Positions 1-5,416 of a stretch of 28,487 nt of DNA are shown piece by piece. Below the pieces are notes generated by a model. It did not search any database. It was not told where the DNA came from and worked only from the letters and a program-made list of their open reading frames with translations. The stretch is from a virus. The number at the start of each line of letters is the position of its first letter. Position 1 is the first letter of the stretch. Both the position numbers and the translations under genes were made by a program. The stretch covers positions 1 through 28,487 of IMG/VR virus record IMGVR_UViG_3300047157_000081; one strand, given 5' to 3'.

Positions 1-585
1 ATTTAATTCTGGTGGTTCGGCAAAGGATGATAGCTTTTGTATATCACCTTTACAAAATACAATTAGTTGTTCCCATGATTTTAATCTTTGTGTTAATAAA
101 TTGTATTGGTGTTCTAAATAATCAGGTCTTAACATATCGTGAGTGTCATCAAAGATTCTGTATTCATTTTCATTTACATAAAACAAAAAAGGTTTTCTGT
201 TTGTGCAATGATAGTAGAAAGCAACTTGGCTTATGTGCATAGGATCAGGATCATTTGGGAGCTGCGTTGATGCCATGTAGTATTCATCTTTGCCTCTCTT
301 CTTTTTAATTGTAGGTGGTTTAGTTTTTGCCTCACCTATTTTTGTATTTGATTCGTAGTCTACCCTACCAATAATATCTATGAGCATATCCTTATCTTTG
401 CTAGACACATATCTTTCTGCTACTAACTTTTCATTACCAAATATTTCTTTGACAGCTTTCTTCATGTTCTCAATAGTTGGATGTGCAAAACTAATCATCA
501 TCTCTCTTGCTAGTTTATCTTTAGCATCTACTGGTGGACTATTCTTATCTATTGAGTCTAGCTCTTGTTGAAATATCATCGTCAT
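1..585 (-). CDS. PD-(D/E)XK exonuclease (Cas4/lambda-exonuclease-like), 3' end outside window
   Basis: The minus strand is open from an ATG at 585 to the window edge, about 195 codons, so the C-terminus is missing. A restriction-nuclease core is visible: E57, then G73-R-V-D76, then E85-A-K87 (the D...ExK signature), then H117-I-S-Q120-V-A-F-Y124, like the Q/Y motif of RecB/Cas4-type exonucleases. Such enzymes degrade DNA for phage nucleotide supply or recombination. The start overlaps the end of the upstream minus-strand gene by about 40 nt, so the two are probably one operon driven from the divergent promoter near 900. This gene has no frameshift. The fold call is by motif; the exact subfamily is inferred. 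Confidence 0.7.
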   Translation of the reverse strand, partial: MTMIFQQELDSIDKNSPPVDAKDKLAREMMISFAHPTIENMKKAVKEIFGNEKLVAERYVSSKDKDMLIDIIGRVDYESNTKIGEAKTKPPTIKKKRGKDEYYMASTQLPNDPDPMHISQVAFYYHCTNRKPFLFYVNENEYRIFDDTHDMLRPDYLEHQYNLLTQRLKSWEQLIVFCKGDIQKLSSFAEPPELN

Positions 586-854
586 AATTTTTGTTCTCTA
601 ATGTAATCTTCTTATCGCCTTGATATAAAACTTCACAGGTTAATCTTTGAGCTGTGTTATTTACAAGATTACCGAATGGTGCTTTGTATCTAATCAAGAA
701 TGTTCTTCTCAATCTCTTGTGGTAGAGAGTAGTTCAGCACAAACCTTGTAAAGTTTTGGCTTGAAGATGGACTCCAATGGTCTAACCCTTGACCACCATT
801 GAAATTTGAAATAGTTAGTATTTCTTTTGTAATATAATCTTGTTTTAATATCAT
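545..854 (-). CDS. Hypothetical phage protein, one frameshift
   Basis: Starts at ATG 854, preceded by AAAGGGA about 8 nt upstream, which is better placed than the in-frame ATG at 881. The N-terminal part runs to a stop near 689. A neighbouring frame then continues with RYKAPFGNLVNNTAQ... and ends at 545-547, inside the start of the exonuclease gene. I read this as one protein of about 100 residues with a single-base indel near 690. It is the first gene of the minus-strand operon. I do not recognise the family; its position before an exonuclease suggests a small DNA-metabolism or DNA-binding protein, which is only inference. Confidence 0.5.
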
Positions 855-880
855 TTGTTTTTTCCCTTTCGTTTTCCACA

Positions 881-909
881 TAGATACAGGTTAAATAACT
901 TCTTGTCAA
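881..909 (-). promoter_or_regulatory. Sigma70-like promoter for the minus-strand exonuclease operon
   Basis: On the minus strand TTGACA (909-904) is followed after 17 bp by TATCTA (886-881), preceded by TG. It lies 27 nt upstream of ATG 854. The -35 is consensus; the -10 is weak. The -35 overlaps that of the opposite promoter. Confidence 0.45.
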
Positions 910-930
910 ACCTTTTATATGCTATATATA
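903..930 (+). promoter_or_regulatory. Sigma70-like promoter for the HTH regulator
   Basis: TTGTCA (903-908), 16 bp spacer, TATATA (925-930), about 30 nt upstream of the ATG at 960. It is back-to-back with the minus-strand promoter, sharing the same TTGTCAA core. Confidence 0.5.
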
Positions 931-933
931 CAA

Positions 934-954
934 CCTATTAGTATAACAAATAGG
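934..954. promoter_or_regulatory. 6-bp dyad, candidate operator over the HTH gene leader
   Basis: CCTATT (934-939) and AATAGG (949-954) are perfect inverted repeats separated by 9 bp. They lie between the -10 box and the ATG at 960, and the right arm includes the AGG of the ribosome binding site. A repressor bound here, or an RNA hairpin, could block expression of the HTH gene. Confidence 0.35.
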
Positions 955-959
955 AGAAA

Positions 960-1195
960 ATGACACTTAAAGAATGGCGAAAGAAACAAGGTATATCTCA
1001 TTATACATTAGGTACTATGCTTAGGAATAAGATCCATAAATCCAGCGACCAACTCGCAGAGATATTGTTTGGAGTCTAAAGAAAAAAGATTCCCTAAACC
1101 AAAGATGGTTAAAGAAGATATTAGAAGTAACTAAAGGTAAAGTATCTTTGCAAGATTTATATAATGCGTGGTGGACCTATGAAGAAAGTAAATAA
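960..1195 (+). CDS. Cro/CI-like helix-turn-helix regulator, two frameshifts
   Basis: Starts at ATG 960 after AGGAG. The first frame gives a phage-repressor N-terminus (MTLKEWRKKQGISHYTLGTM) and stops at about 1078. The next frames supply RYCLESKEKRFPKPKM and then VTKGKVSLQDLYNAWWTYEE up to the stop at 1195. The lysine-rich segment followed by VTKGKVSLQDLYNA is typical of small Cro-like proteins. Two one-base indels (near 1058 and 1110) restore a single product of about 78 residues. It is the first plus-strand gene beside a divergent promoter with a dyad, so it probably controls the switch between the exonuclease operon and the plus-strand genes (inference). Confidence 0.65.
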
Positions 1196-1454
1196 GCTAC
1201 CTTATACAAAAGAGTACGAGTAATTTGGCAAGACATTGTATCTAATTCAAGTCAATGGATGACACTTTTGATGTAGATAAGGATCAACTTTATTTGGTGT
1301 GAAGATACAGGTTATTTATATATAAAGATCAAAGAAAGTAAAGATATTTGCTTCATATTCTTATGATGGTGATAAACTTACAGTTGGTAACACTAACTGC
1401 TATACCCTAGATCAGTTGTTAAAAAAATTAGAAGTACAAAATGACAAACGATAA
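1179..1454 (+). CDS. Hypothetical phage protein, several frameshifts
   Basis: Starts with ATG 1179 inside the end of the HTH gene. The product must be pieced together from three frames: MKKVNKLPYTK, RVRVIWQDIVSNSSQW, MDDTFDVDKDQLYLV, then IFASYSYDGDKLTVGNTN up to the stop at 1452-1454. The result is a small soluble protein of about 90 residues with no membrane segment. The frames join cleanly in order, which supports one real gene damaged by indels. I do not recognise a characterised family. The next gene starts inside its last codons, so the two are translationally coupled. Confidence 0.5.
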
Positions 1455-1614
1455 AATGTTTGATGAGATAGGTTGTCCTGATGAGCTAAAGAAATGTAAG
1501 GAAGAAATCAAACGACATAAAAAGCACATAGAAAAACTATCCAATCAGTTGCTAGACCTTGAGAGAATAATAGAAGAAAAAGAAAACGAGATTATAATAA
1601 TTAAAAATAGATAG
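1441..1614 (+). CDS. Small coiled-coil protein, 57 residues
   Basis: An intact frame from ATG 1441 to TAG 1612-1614. From about residue 12 the sequence is almost wholly E/K/I/L rich with heptad-like spacing (EEIKRHKKHIEKLSNQLLDL) and ends in IIIIKNR. This predicts one long amphipathic helix that would dimerise. It overlaps the previous gene by 14 nt and the inferred GTG start of the next gene by 1 nt, so it belongs to the early plus-strand operon. No function is known to me; small coiled-coil phage proteins often act by binding a host or phage partner. Confidence 0.6.
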   Translation: MTNDKMFDEIGCPDELKKCKEEIKRHKKHIEKLSNQLLDLERIIEEKENEIIIIKNR

Positions 1615-1994
1615 TGAGATACGCATAAACATTTTGATAAGGACCTATACTCAAAGTGGCATAGGCGTTTTGAAAATATCGCAATGGTCGATATAGATTC
1701 AGTTGAAATATGTCGTAACAAAGGTTGCTTGGCAACCACTCGCACTAATTGAACACGTCTATGACACAGGTAATTATACAGAAGTACACTAATGTGATTA
1801 AGTCTTTGGGTAAAGCTGCAAATCTGCCTGTATTTTTGGTGTTTTATAAAAAAACGACCCAGGATAGCCTAACCTTTAAAGTTCAGCGTCTAAGCACCAC
1901 CAATGGACCTTTAAACGCTATGTCTGAGGAAGAATGGGTCTCTGTTTTACGAGACTTGCAGGACCAACATAAGAAAGTATGTAAGTATGGATAA
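1614..1994 (+). CDS. PD-(D/E)XK-fold phage protein with an atypical catalytic motif, frameshifted
   Basis: Three frames join into one protein: DKDLYSKWHRRFENIAMVDI, DSVEICRNKGC, WQPLALIEHVYDTGN, then YTNVIKSLGKAANLPVFLVF, ending at 1994. The pattern YxKWHR ... DIDSVE ... PLALIE ... KAANLPVFLVFY ... FKVQRL matches a widespread phage/prokaryotic family with a restriction-nuclease-like fold, in which the last strand normally reads (A/L)IE-x-K. Here the lysine position is valine (IEHV), so catalysis is doubtful. The start is taken as GTG 1614; an upstream indel makes this uncertain. Frameshifts are placed near 1620, 1730 and 1785. Confidence 0.55.
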
Positions 1995-2104
1995 AGACTA
2001 GAGGATTTTTATTCACTTAACTTATAAATTGTACCATCACTTGATCTAAATTAGAGGGGGAAGAAAGTCTCATTGTCTATGTGTTATCTTATCTGTGATG
2101 AAAT

Positions 2105-2287
2105 ATGCTTGGAAGAAGAAACAATTATGAGGCAAGATTAAGGCACGCTACAATTCAAAAGGATACAGGTCTAGCTGTAGGACCACGATTCAAGAGCTGT
2201 TTATCCACTCTTAAGAAATTAAATGTAATTAAAACTTTAAGAGGTAAATCTGGTAAGACTTATATTGTTAATGAGGTAATTTCTTAA
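2105..2287 (+). CDS. Possible winged-helix DNA-binding protein (may lack its N-terminus)
   Basis: A 60-residue open frame. The segment ATIQKDTGLAVGPRFKSCLS followed by LKKLNVIKTLRGKSGKTYIV has the look of a winged helix: helix, turn, recognition helix, then a glycine-containing beta wing ending in an aromatic strand. No clear ribosome binding site precedes ATG 2105. An overlapping start at 2101 (MKYAWKKKQL, then stop) suggests that an indel may have separated the true N-terminus. It follows about 110 nt of non-coding DNA. It may be a replication or transcription regulator; the call rests only on the local pattern. Confidence 0.4.
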   Translation: MLGRRNNYEARLRHATIQKDTGLAVGPRFKSCLSTLKKLNVIKTLRGKSGKTYIVNEVIS

Positions 2288-2424
2288 AGCTGAAAAGCTA
2301 TGATAGTTAAATAATGAAACAACCCTAGATGTCCGTTAAAAGACTATATTAGAAGAAACAATATACATTATATAATATAGATAAAATAATAAGTAAGAAT
2401 AAAGGTAATAAAGATAATATATAA

Positions 2425-2625
2425 ATGAATCTAGCTACCCTCCCTGCCGATACCTTGAAAATGGATAAGAACAATGTCTATTATTGTAAGTTAGCCATTC
2501 AGAGAAAAGAGGAACTGGCTCGTCAAAAAAATTTAGTAGATCCAAGAATAATACAAAGGGAATTAAGTAAGATTAACAAAGGAAAAGAACTTCGCCTTAT
2601 AAAAGAAAGAAAGAATATAATATAA
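2425..2625 (+). CDS. Hypothetical protein, 66 residues
   Basis: Intact frame of a charged, helical protein with a basic C-terminus (KGKELRLIKERKNII). It lies 30 nt upstream of the zinc-knuckle gene and on the same strand as the small terminase. A TATAAT box at 2371-2376 lies 49 bp upstream but has only a poor -35 match, so I do not call a promoter. No family recognised. Its size, charge and place before the terminase small subunit suggest a small early phage protein. Confidence 0.4.
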   Translation: MNLATLPADTLKMDKNNVYYCKLAIQRKEELARQKNLVDPRIIQRELSKINKGKELRLIKERKNII

Positions 2626-2654
2626 GAAATAATTTAGATTATTAGGGGAACCTA

Positions 2655-3068
2655 TTGGCAAAAATAAAGATTAGATGTGAGGCGATTGCCAAGCACTCTG
2701 GGAAAAGGTGTAAGTGTCTTGGTAAATTTATCCCTACTTCAAGAAGAATGTTATGTCCTTATCATAAGGGTGGTAAGTCGTGGGATAATAAGACCAGGAA
2801 GTATAAAGGGTTATACAAGAATGATAATATCAATATACAAAACAAGATTAATATATTAAAAAACTTAAAGAACTTTAAACATAAAACAGATGACGAAATC
2901 AAAGAGTATATCCTCCAAGAAAAAGAACGAGCTAAGTCTCAACGATACCGAACAAAATACTATGCTCGGTCATTTAGTAGATGGAACAACCGCTTACGAG
3001 GTAGCAAAAGAACTACAGATCAAATTGAAAACTTTATACGATTACTTGGATCTAAACCCAAAGTTTAA
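2655..3068 (+). CDS. Cys/His zinc-knuckle (HGG-like) protein upstream of terminase small subunit
   Basis: Starts at TTG 2655, with AGGGG at 2644-2648 at proper spacing and no in-frame ATG nearby, so an unusual TTG start is likely. The N-terminus carries C8, C19-x-C21, C34-x2-H37 followed by KGG, resembling the short HGG-type zinc proteins that commonly sit next to phage terminase small subunits. After about residue 75 the frame is lysine/arginine rich and overlaps the small terminase frame for almost 180 nt. Either the overlap is real or an indel hides an earlier stop, so the C-terminal 50-60 residues are uncertain. Role: probably nucleic-acid binding (inference). Confidence 0.55.
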   Translation: MAKIKIRCEAIAKHSGKRCKCLGKFIPTSRRMLCPYHKGGKSWDNKTRKYKGLYKNDNINIQNKINILKNLKNFKHKTDDEIKEYILQEKERAKSQRYRTKYYARSFSRWNNRLRGSKRTTDQIENFIRLLGSKPKV

Positions 3069-3359
3069 AGATAAATTTAATAAAGCTCAAGAACGAGGTA
3101 TAAAACACTTGTTGAAAAGATGTGCGTTGTCTTTAATTCTGATGTCAAAGAGCTTACCAATGAAGAGCTGCTATTTTTAAGAGAGAAACAAAATTGGTTG
3201 AAGTTTGTAGCTCCAAGATTAAGCTCATTGTTTGTTGAACAAACTAAGCAGGAAGTAAAACAGGATACTACTTTGAATATAAAATGGGAATCTGAACCTG
3301 ATTTGATTGATGTTTCTGCTGATACAGTTTCTGATACTTCTGATAGTAAAGACCTTTAG
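2890..3359 (+). CDS. Terminase small subunit, one frameshift
   Basis: The first frame (ATG 2890) gives a lysine-rich start, then a helix-turn-helix (GTTAYEVAKELQIKLKTLYD) and PKFKDKFNKAQERGIKHLL. Near 3115 the reading moves to the frame continuing CVVFNSDVKELTNEELLFLR, LKFVAPRLSSLFVEQTKQEV and an acidic tail ending at 3359. The HTH, the helical middle and the WLKFVAPRLS segment leading to a beta-strand/acidic tail fit phage small terminases, which bind the packaging site and regulate the large subunit. The large subunit lies 2.4 kb downstream, separated by the accessory region, which is unusual. Identity is by architecture, not by close similarity. Confidence 0.6.
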
Positions 3360-3371
3360 CACTTAAAATAT

Positions 3372-3410
3372 TTAAGAGAGTCAGCTTAGCTAACTCCCTT
3401 AAATTTTGTT
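3372..3410 (+). terminator. Bidirectional-type hairpin between convergent genes
   Basis: TTAAG-A-GAGT-C-AGC (3372-3385) pairs with GCT-A-ACTC-C-CTTAA (3389-3402) around a TTA loop, with two A/C mismatches, followed by AAATTTTG. It lies between the small terminase stop and the end of the minus-strand operon, so it can stop transcription from both sides. Confidence 0.6.
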
Positions 3411-3428
3411 GTTGTGTTATTTGTTTAT

Positions 3429-3701
3429 TCATATTCTATTTTCTAACTCATAATGTGAAATATAATTTTTTTCTTTAACTAATTTATATTTTCTTTTATT
3501 TTTATCCCACATAAAAAAAGCATAAAAAACTTCTAAACCTTTATTAAATCCATCATGGTGATCCCATTTTTTATTTTCAATATCGTCCAAATGAGTATCT
3601 ATACAGCTATCACCACAATAAATATTAAAAGGTCTTAAATCACAATCAATAAAACTTAAAAGACTTTCCTCTCCACATTTATCGCAATAGTATTTTTTCA
3701 T
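3429..3701 (-). CDS. Small Cys-rich (zinc-binding) protein, last gene of the minus operon
   Basis: I chose ATG 3701 over the in-frame ATG at 3719 because AAAGGA lies about 8 nt before 3701. The 90-residue product has C6-x2-C9 and C29-x3-C33-x3-H37, a plausible zinc ribbon or treble-clef site, then an aromatic, lysine-rich C-terminal half (FYAFFMWDKNKRKYKL). Small zinc proteins in phage accessory operons often bind host enzymes, but no family is recognised here. It is the promoter-distal gene of a five-gene counter-oriented operon; about 40 nt separate it from the upstream membrane gene. Confidence 0.6.
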   Translation of the reverse strand: MKKYYCDKCGEESLLSFIDCDLRPFNIYCGDSCIDTHLDDIENKKWDHHDGFNKGLEVFYAFFMWDKNKRKYKLVKEKNYISHYELENRI

Positions 3702-3741
3702 TTTATTTTTTCCTTTCATCTTTTTGTATTTGTTTATTCAT

Positions 3742-3852
3742 CTAAAATATTATAGCTCCAAGAATAAACCCTACTAAAAATATAATCCATTCAGGTCTAT
3801 ATTGTAGCTCTAATTGTTGCCATTCTTGTTTAGTTTTACCCATTATTATCAT
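3742..3852 (-). CDS. 36-residue single-pass membrane protein
   Basis: ATG 3852 (or the in-frame ATG at 3843) to TAG 3742-3744. An N-terminal charged half (GKTKQEWQQLELQYRPEW) is followed by an uninterrupted hydrophobic segment (IIFLVGFILGAIIF) that ends the protein: one C-terminal transmembrane helix with the N-terminus cytoplasmic. The start overlaps the end of the upstream gene by 17 nt, typical of translational coupling. The first residues MII-GKT-EW resemble the N-terminus of the preceding protein, which suggests local duplication. Function unknown. Confidence 0.55.
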   Translation of the reverse strand: MIIMGKTKQEWQQLELQYRPEWIIFLVGFILGAIIF

Positions 3853-3982
3853 TTTTTATTTCCTTTTTTAGTTGTTCTATTTCTAATTGTAATTTGAGAA
3901 ACTGAGATAATATATAATACAGATCCTCTTTTTTCATACCTTGTTTTAACCATTCATTCTCAGTTTTTCCTAGTATTATCAT
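3836..3982 (-). CDS. 48-residue helical protein in the minus operon
   Basis: Intact frame ATG 3982 to TAA 3836-3838. The sequence begins MIILGKTENEWLKQGMKKED and continues as an amphipathic helix (LSQFLKLQLEIEQLKKEIKN), likely coiled coil, ending NDNNG. It overlaps the upstream gene at ATGA (3979-3982) and the downstream start by 17 nt. The GKTE-EW start parallels the downstream membrane gene (GKTKQEW), pointing to related N-termini. No known function. Confidence 0.55.
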   Translation of the reverse strand: MIILGKTENEWLKQGMKKEDLYYILSQFLKLQLEIEQLKKEIKNDNNG

Positions 3983-4128
3983 TGGTCCTCACTTTCTGTT
4001 TTTTTAATTAATACTTTTAATGATTGCTCTATTTCTTTTATTTCTTTTTTATCAGTATTAAAGATATTAATATAATCATCTATGACTTGATTAAGTCTAT
4101 CAATAGCTTGTTTTGTTTCTGTTTTCAT
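3979..4128 (-). CDS. 49-residue coiled-coil protein in the minus operon
   Basis: Intact frame ATG 4128 to TGA 3979-3981. It is almost fully helical and charged (MKTETKQAIDRLNQVIDDYI ... KEIEQSLKVLIKK) with heptad spacing of I/L/V, so a dimeric coiled coil is predicted. Both ends overlap neighbours through ATGA: the start with the 103-residue gene upstream, the stop with the 48-residue gene downstream. A GGGGTGC stretch precedes the start. Function unknown; the size and coupling suggest it is made in ratio with its neighbours. Confidence 0.55.
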   Translation of the reverse strand: MKTETKQAIDRLNQVIDDYINIFNTDKKEIKEIEQSLKVLIKKTESEDQ

Positions 4129-4436
4129 ATCGCACCCCCTTTCAATTCAATTATTAATTGTTCTATTTGTGGTCCATGTTTTAAACCTAGATATATTATA
4201 TAAAACATAGCCAGGAATAAAACATAATCTAAAAAGTTTAATATATTTTTAATCATTGCTTTTTGTTTTCCTATTCTTTTAACATTCCAATCAAATTCAG
4301 AATAAAACCTATCAAAAATATATTTAACTTTTTCTTGATCTGTTTTTAATTCTTTTTCATCATTATCTAATTCAACACATTCAAGAATATATTTTTTATA
4401 ATTCTTTTTATATGCTGTATGGTGTAGTTTAGTCAT
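4125..4436 (-). CDS. First gene of minus operon: 103-residue protein with one membrane helix
   Basis: Start taken at ATG 4436, eight nt after GGAGG (4449-4445); the in-frame ATG at 4451 overlaps that site. The N-terminal two-thirds is soluble and charged (YKKYILECVELDNDEKEL, KVKYIFDRFYSEFDWNVKRI). A hydrophobic segment then follows (FLDYVLFLAMFYIIYLGL), with an amphipathic C-terminus (HGPQIEQLIIELKGGAI). The N-terminal part resembles a small marine-phage protein type I have seen without a known role; the membrane segment may be a variant C-terminus. A promoter with TTGACC/TATGAT is upstream. Confidence 0.6.
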   Translation of the reverse strand: MTKLHHTAYKKNYKKYILECVELDNDEKELKTDQEKVKYIFDRFYSEFDWNVKRIGKQKAMIKNILNFLDYVLFLAMFYIIYLGLKHGPQIEQLIIELKGGAI

Positions 4437-4465
4437 TTTGTTTTCCTCCATTTGTTAATATACAA

Positions 4466-4495
4466 ATCATATACATATATTTATTTTAAGGTCAA
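4466..4495 (-). promoter_or_regulatory. Promoter of the five-gene minus operon
   Basis: On the minus strand TTGACC (4495-4490), 18 bp spacer, TATGAT (4471-4466), then GGAGG at 4449-4445 and the ATG at 4436. Confidence 0.5.
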
Positions 4496-4546
4496 TACAA
4501 AAAGTATATTTTTTTTATGTGTGATATTTATGCAACAGTATGTAGT

Positions 4547-4561
4547 TTAGAATAATTCTAA
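4547..4561. promoter_or_regulatory. 15-bp perfect palindrome, candidate operator
   Basis: TTAGAATAATTCTAA is self-complementary around its central A. It lies in the divergent region between the two facing-away promoters, 14 bp upstream of the TTGACA at 4575, a position suited to a dimeric regulator controlling both directions. Confidence 0.45.
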
Positions 4562-4574
4562 TATATTTATTTAG

Positions 4575-4603
4575 TTGACATATCTTTTTTGTATAATTAT
4601 ATT
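4575..4603 (+). promoter_or_regulatory. Strong sigma70-like promoter of cassette 1
   Basis: TTGACA (4575-4580), 17 bp spacer, TATATT (4598-4603); a TATAAT at 4592-4597 overlaps the spacer. RBS AGAGG follows at 4625-4629 and the ATG at 4636. Confidence 0.6.
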
Positions 4604-4635
4604 GAGATTAAACAAATAAACAAAAGAGGTATAAA

Positions 4636-4791
4636 ATGGAAAATCAAGAAAAATACAAAATAATTAAATTTAGAAAATCTGGAACTCAAAAAGTTATGGA
4701 GAAAAATTTAACTTTAGATGAGGCTAAAAGATATTGTAGTAGACCAGACACTAAAGGCAAAAACTGGTTTTGTGGATTTACAAAACAATAA
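4636..4791 (+). CDS. Conserved 51-residue phage protein (cassette 1)
   Basis: Intact frame ATG 4636 to TAA 4789-4791, with AGAGGT 5 nt upstream. The pattern YKIIKFRKSG ... VMEKNLTLDEAKRYCSRPDT ... WFCGFTKQ matches a small protein type that recurs in phages of many hosts: a short beta hairpin, then an LTLEEAxxHCSxPxT helix-turn and a W-F-x-G-(Y/F) end. Its function is unknown to me. It has its own consensus promoter and its own strong terminator, so it is a monocistronic, probably highly expressed early or host-takeover gene (inference). Confidence 0.7.
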   Translation: MENQEKYKIIKFRKSGTQKVMEKNLTLDEAKRYCSRPDTKGKNWFCGFTKQ

Positions 4792-4826
4792 AATATTTTT
4801 TAATTATTAAATAATAATAAACAATT

Positions 4827-4865
4827 AAACCCACTGATGATTAATTTTATTGGTGGGTTTTTTTT
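4827..4865 (+). terminator. Rho-independent terminator of cassette 1
   Basis: AAACCCAC (4827-4834) pairs with GTGGGTTT (4853-4860) around an AT-rich loop, followed by a run of Ts (4858-4865). It is a diverged copy of the terminator at 5049-5090. Confidence 0.85.
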
Positions 4866-4868
4866 ATA

Positions 4869-4896
4869 TTGACAATATATAAATTGGATATATAAA
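4869..4896 (+). promoter_or_regulatory. Promoter of cassette 2
   Basis: TTGACA (4869-4874), 16 bp, TATAAA (4891-4896), beginning 4 nt after the T-run of the preceding terminator. AAAGG at 4905-4909 precedes the ATG at 4920. Confidence 0.6.
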
Positions 4897-4919
4897 GAGA
4901 TTAGAAAGGTAAAAATAAT

Positions 4920-5036
4920 ATGAAAAAACACACTGTGGAAATAGATTTACAAGATTATCTATTTACTGAAAAACAAATTATTAATAAATTAAATAAAATT
5001 AATAATACTCATACAACTGAATTATTAAATCAATAA
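4920..5036 (+). CDS. 38-residue mini-gene (cassette 2)
   Basis: ATG 4920 (RBS AAAGG) to TAA 5034-5036. The product MKKHTVEIDLQDYLFTEKQI continues with an Asn/Lys/Ile-rich helix and ends TTELLNQ. It is soluble, with no cysteine or membrane segment. The frame is intact, and it sits exactly between its own promoter and terminator, which argues that it is expressed although very short. No family recognised. The transcript could also act as a small RNA. Confidence 0.5.
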   Translation: MKKHTVEIDLQDYLFTEKQIINKLNKINNTHTTELLNQ

Positions 5037-5048
5037 TAATAAACAATT

Positions 5049-5090
5049 AAACCTACTGATTAATTAATTTTAATTGGTAGGTTTTTTTTT
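5049..5090 (+). terminator. Rho-independent terminator of cassette 2
   Basis: AAACCTAC (5049-5056) pairs with GTAGGTTT (5077-5084) across a TTAATTAATTTTAA-type loop, followed by nine Ts. Compared with the first copy, one C-G pair has become T-A in both arms. Confidence 0.85.
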
Positions 5091-5416
5091 GTGTGAGATT
5101 CTGGAATAGAGGACCTGGAATAATAATTGTTATTAAACTTGCTATTCTAATATATATCGCAGCTGCGATCTCTTCCCATAAAATATCGGTCAACAATACT
5201 GACCTATCTACTTCCGATAATTAATAGTTATAGGAATTTGTATCAGTAACGCATTATTATCGTTACACCTAATATTGTACAGCTTAACCTATATTTTTGG
5301 TTTGCTCGACCCCCCCCTATACCCCACAATGCGACCGCAGTTTATTATATATATATACATGGGACTCGAGGACTCCCTTACAGCCAGTCAGCTTTACCCT
5401 TAACTAGATGTAGTAT
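5091..5416. other. Non-coding region with several dyads, upstream of the terminase block
   Basis: I see no convincing gene here. It holds a 14-bp perfect palindrome (ATCGCAGCTGCGAT, 5156-5169), an inverted repeat GGTCA/TGACC (5188-5204), GTAACG/CGTTAC with a 9-nt loop (5246-5266), a run of eight Cs (5310-5317), alternating TA (5345-5357) and a GGGA-C-TC/GA-C-TCCC hairpin (5361-5377). Its base composition looks more GC-rich than its surroundings. Candidate roles are a packaging (cos/pac) or terminal region, operators, or a structured RNA; none is proven. Confidence 0.45.

Noticed and set aside
12-242. Plus-strand open frame at the left edge
   Set aside because: It is antisense to the exonuclease, whose minus-strand frame shows D...ExK motifs and is open across the whole segment.
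4592-4597. TATAAT as the -10 of the 4575 promoter
   Set aside because: Only 11 bp separates it from TTGACA; TATATT at 4598-4603 gives the normal 17 bp.
5091-5416. tRNA or integrase attachment site
   Set aside because: No cloverleaf with a GTTCGA-type T-arm could be found, and there is no integrase in the window.
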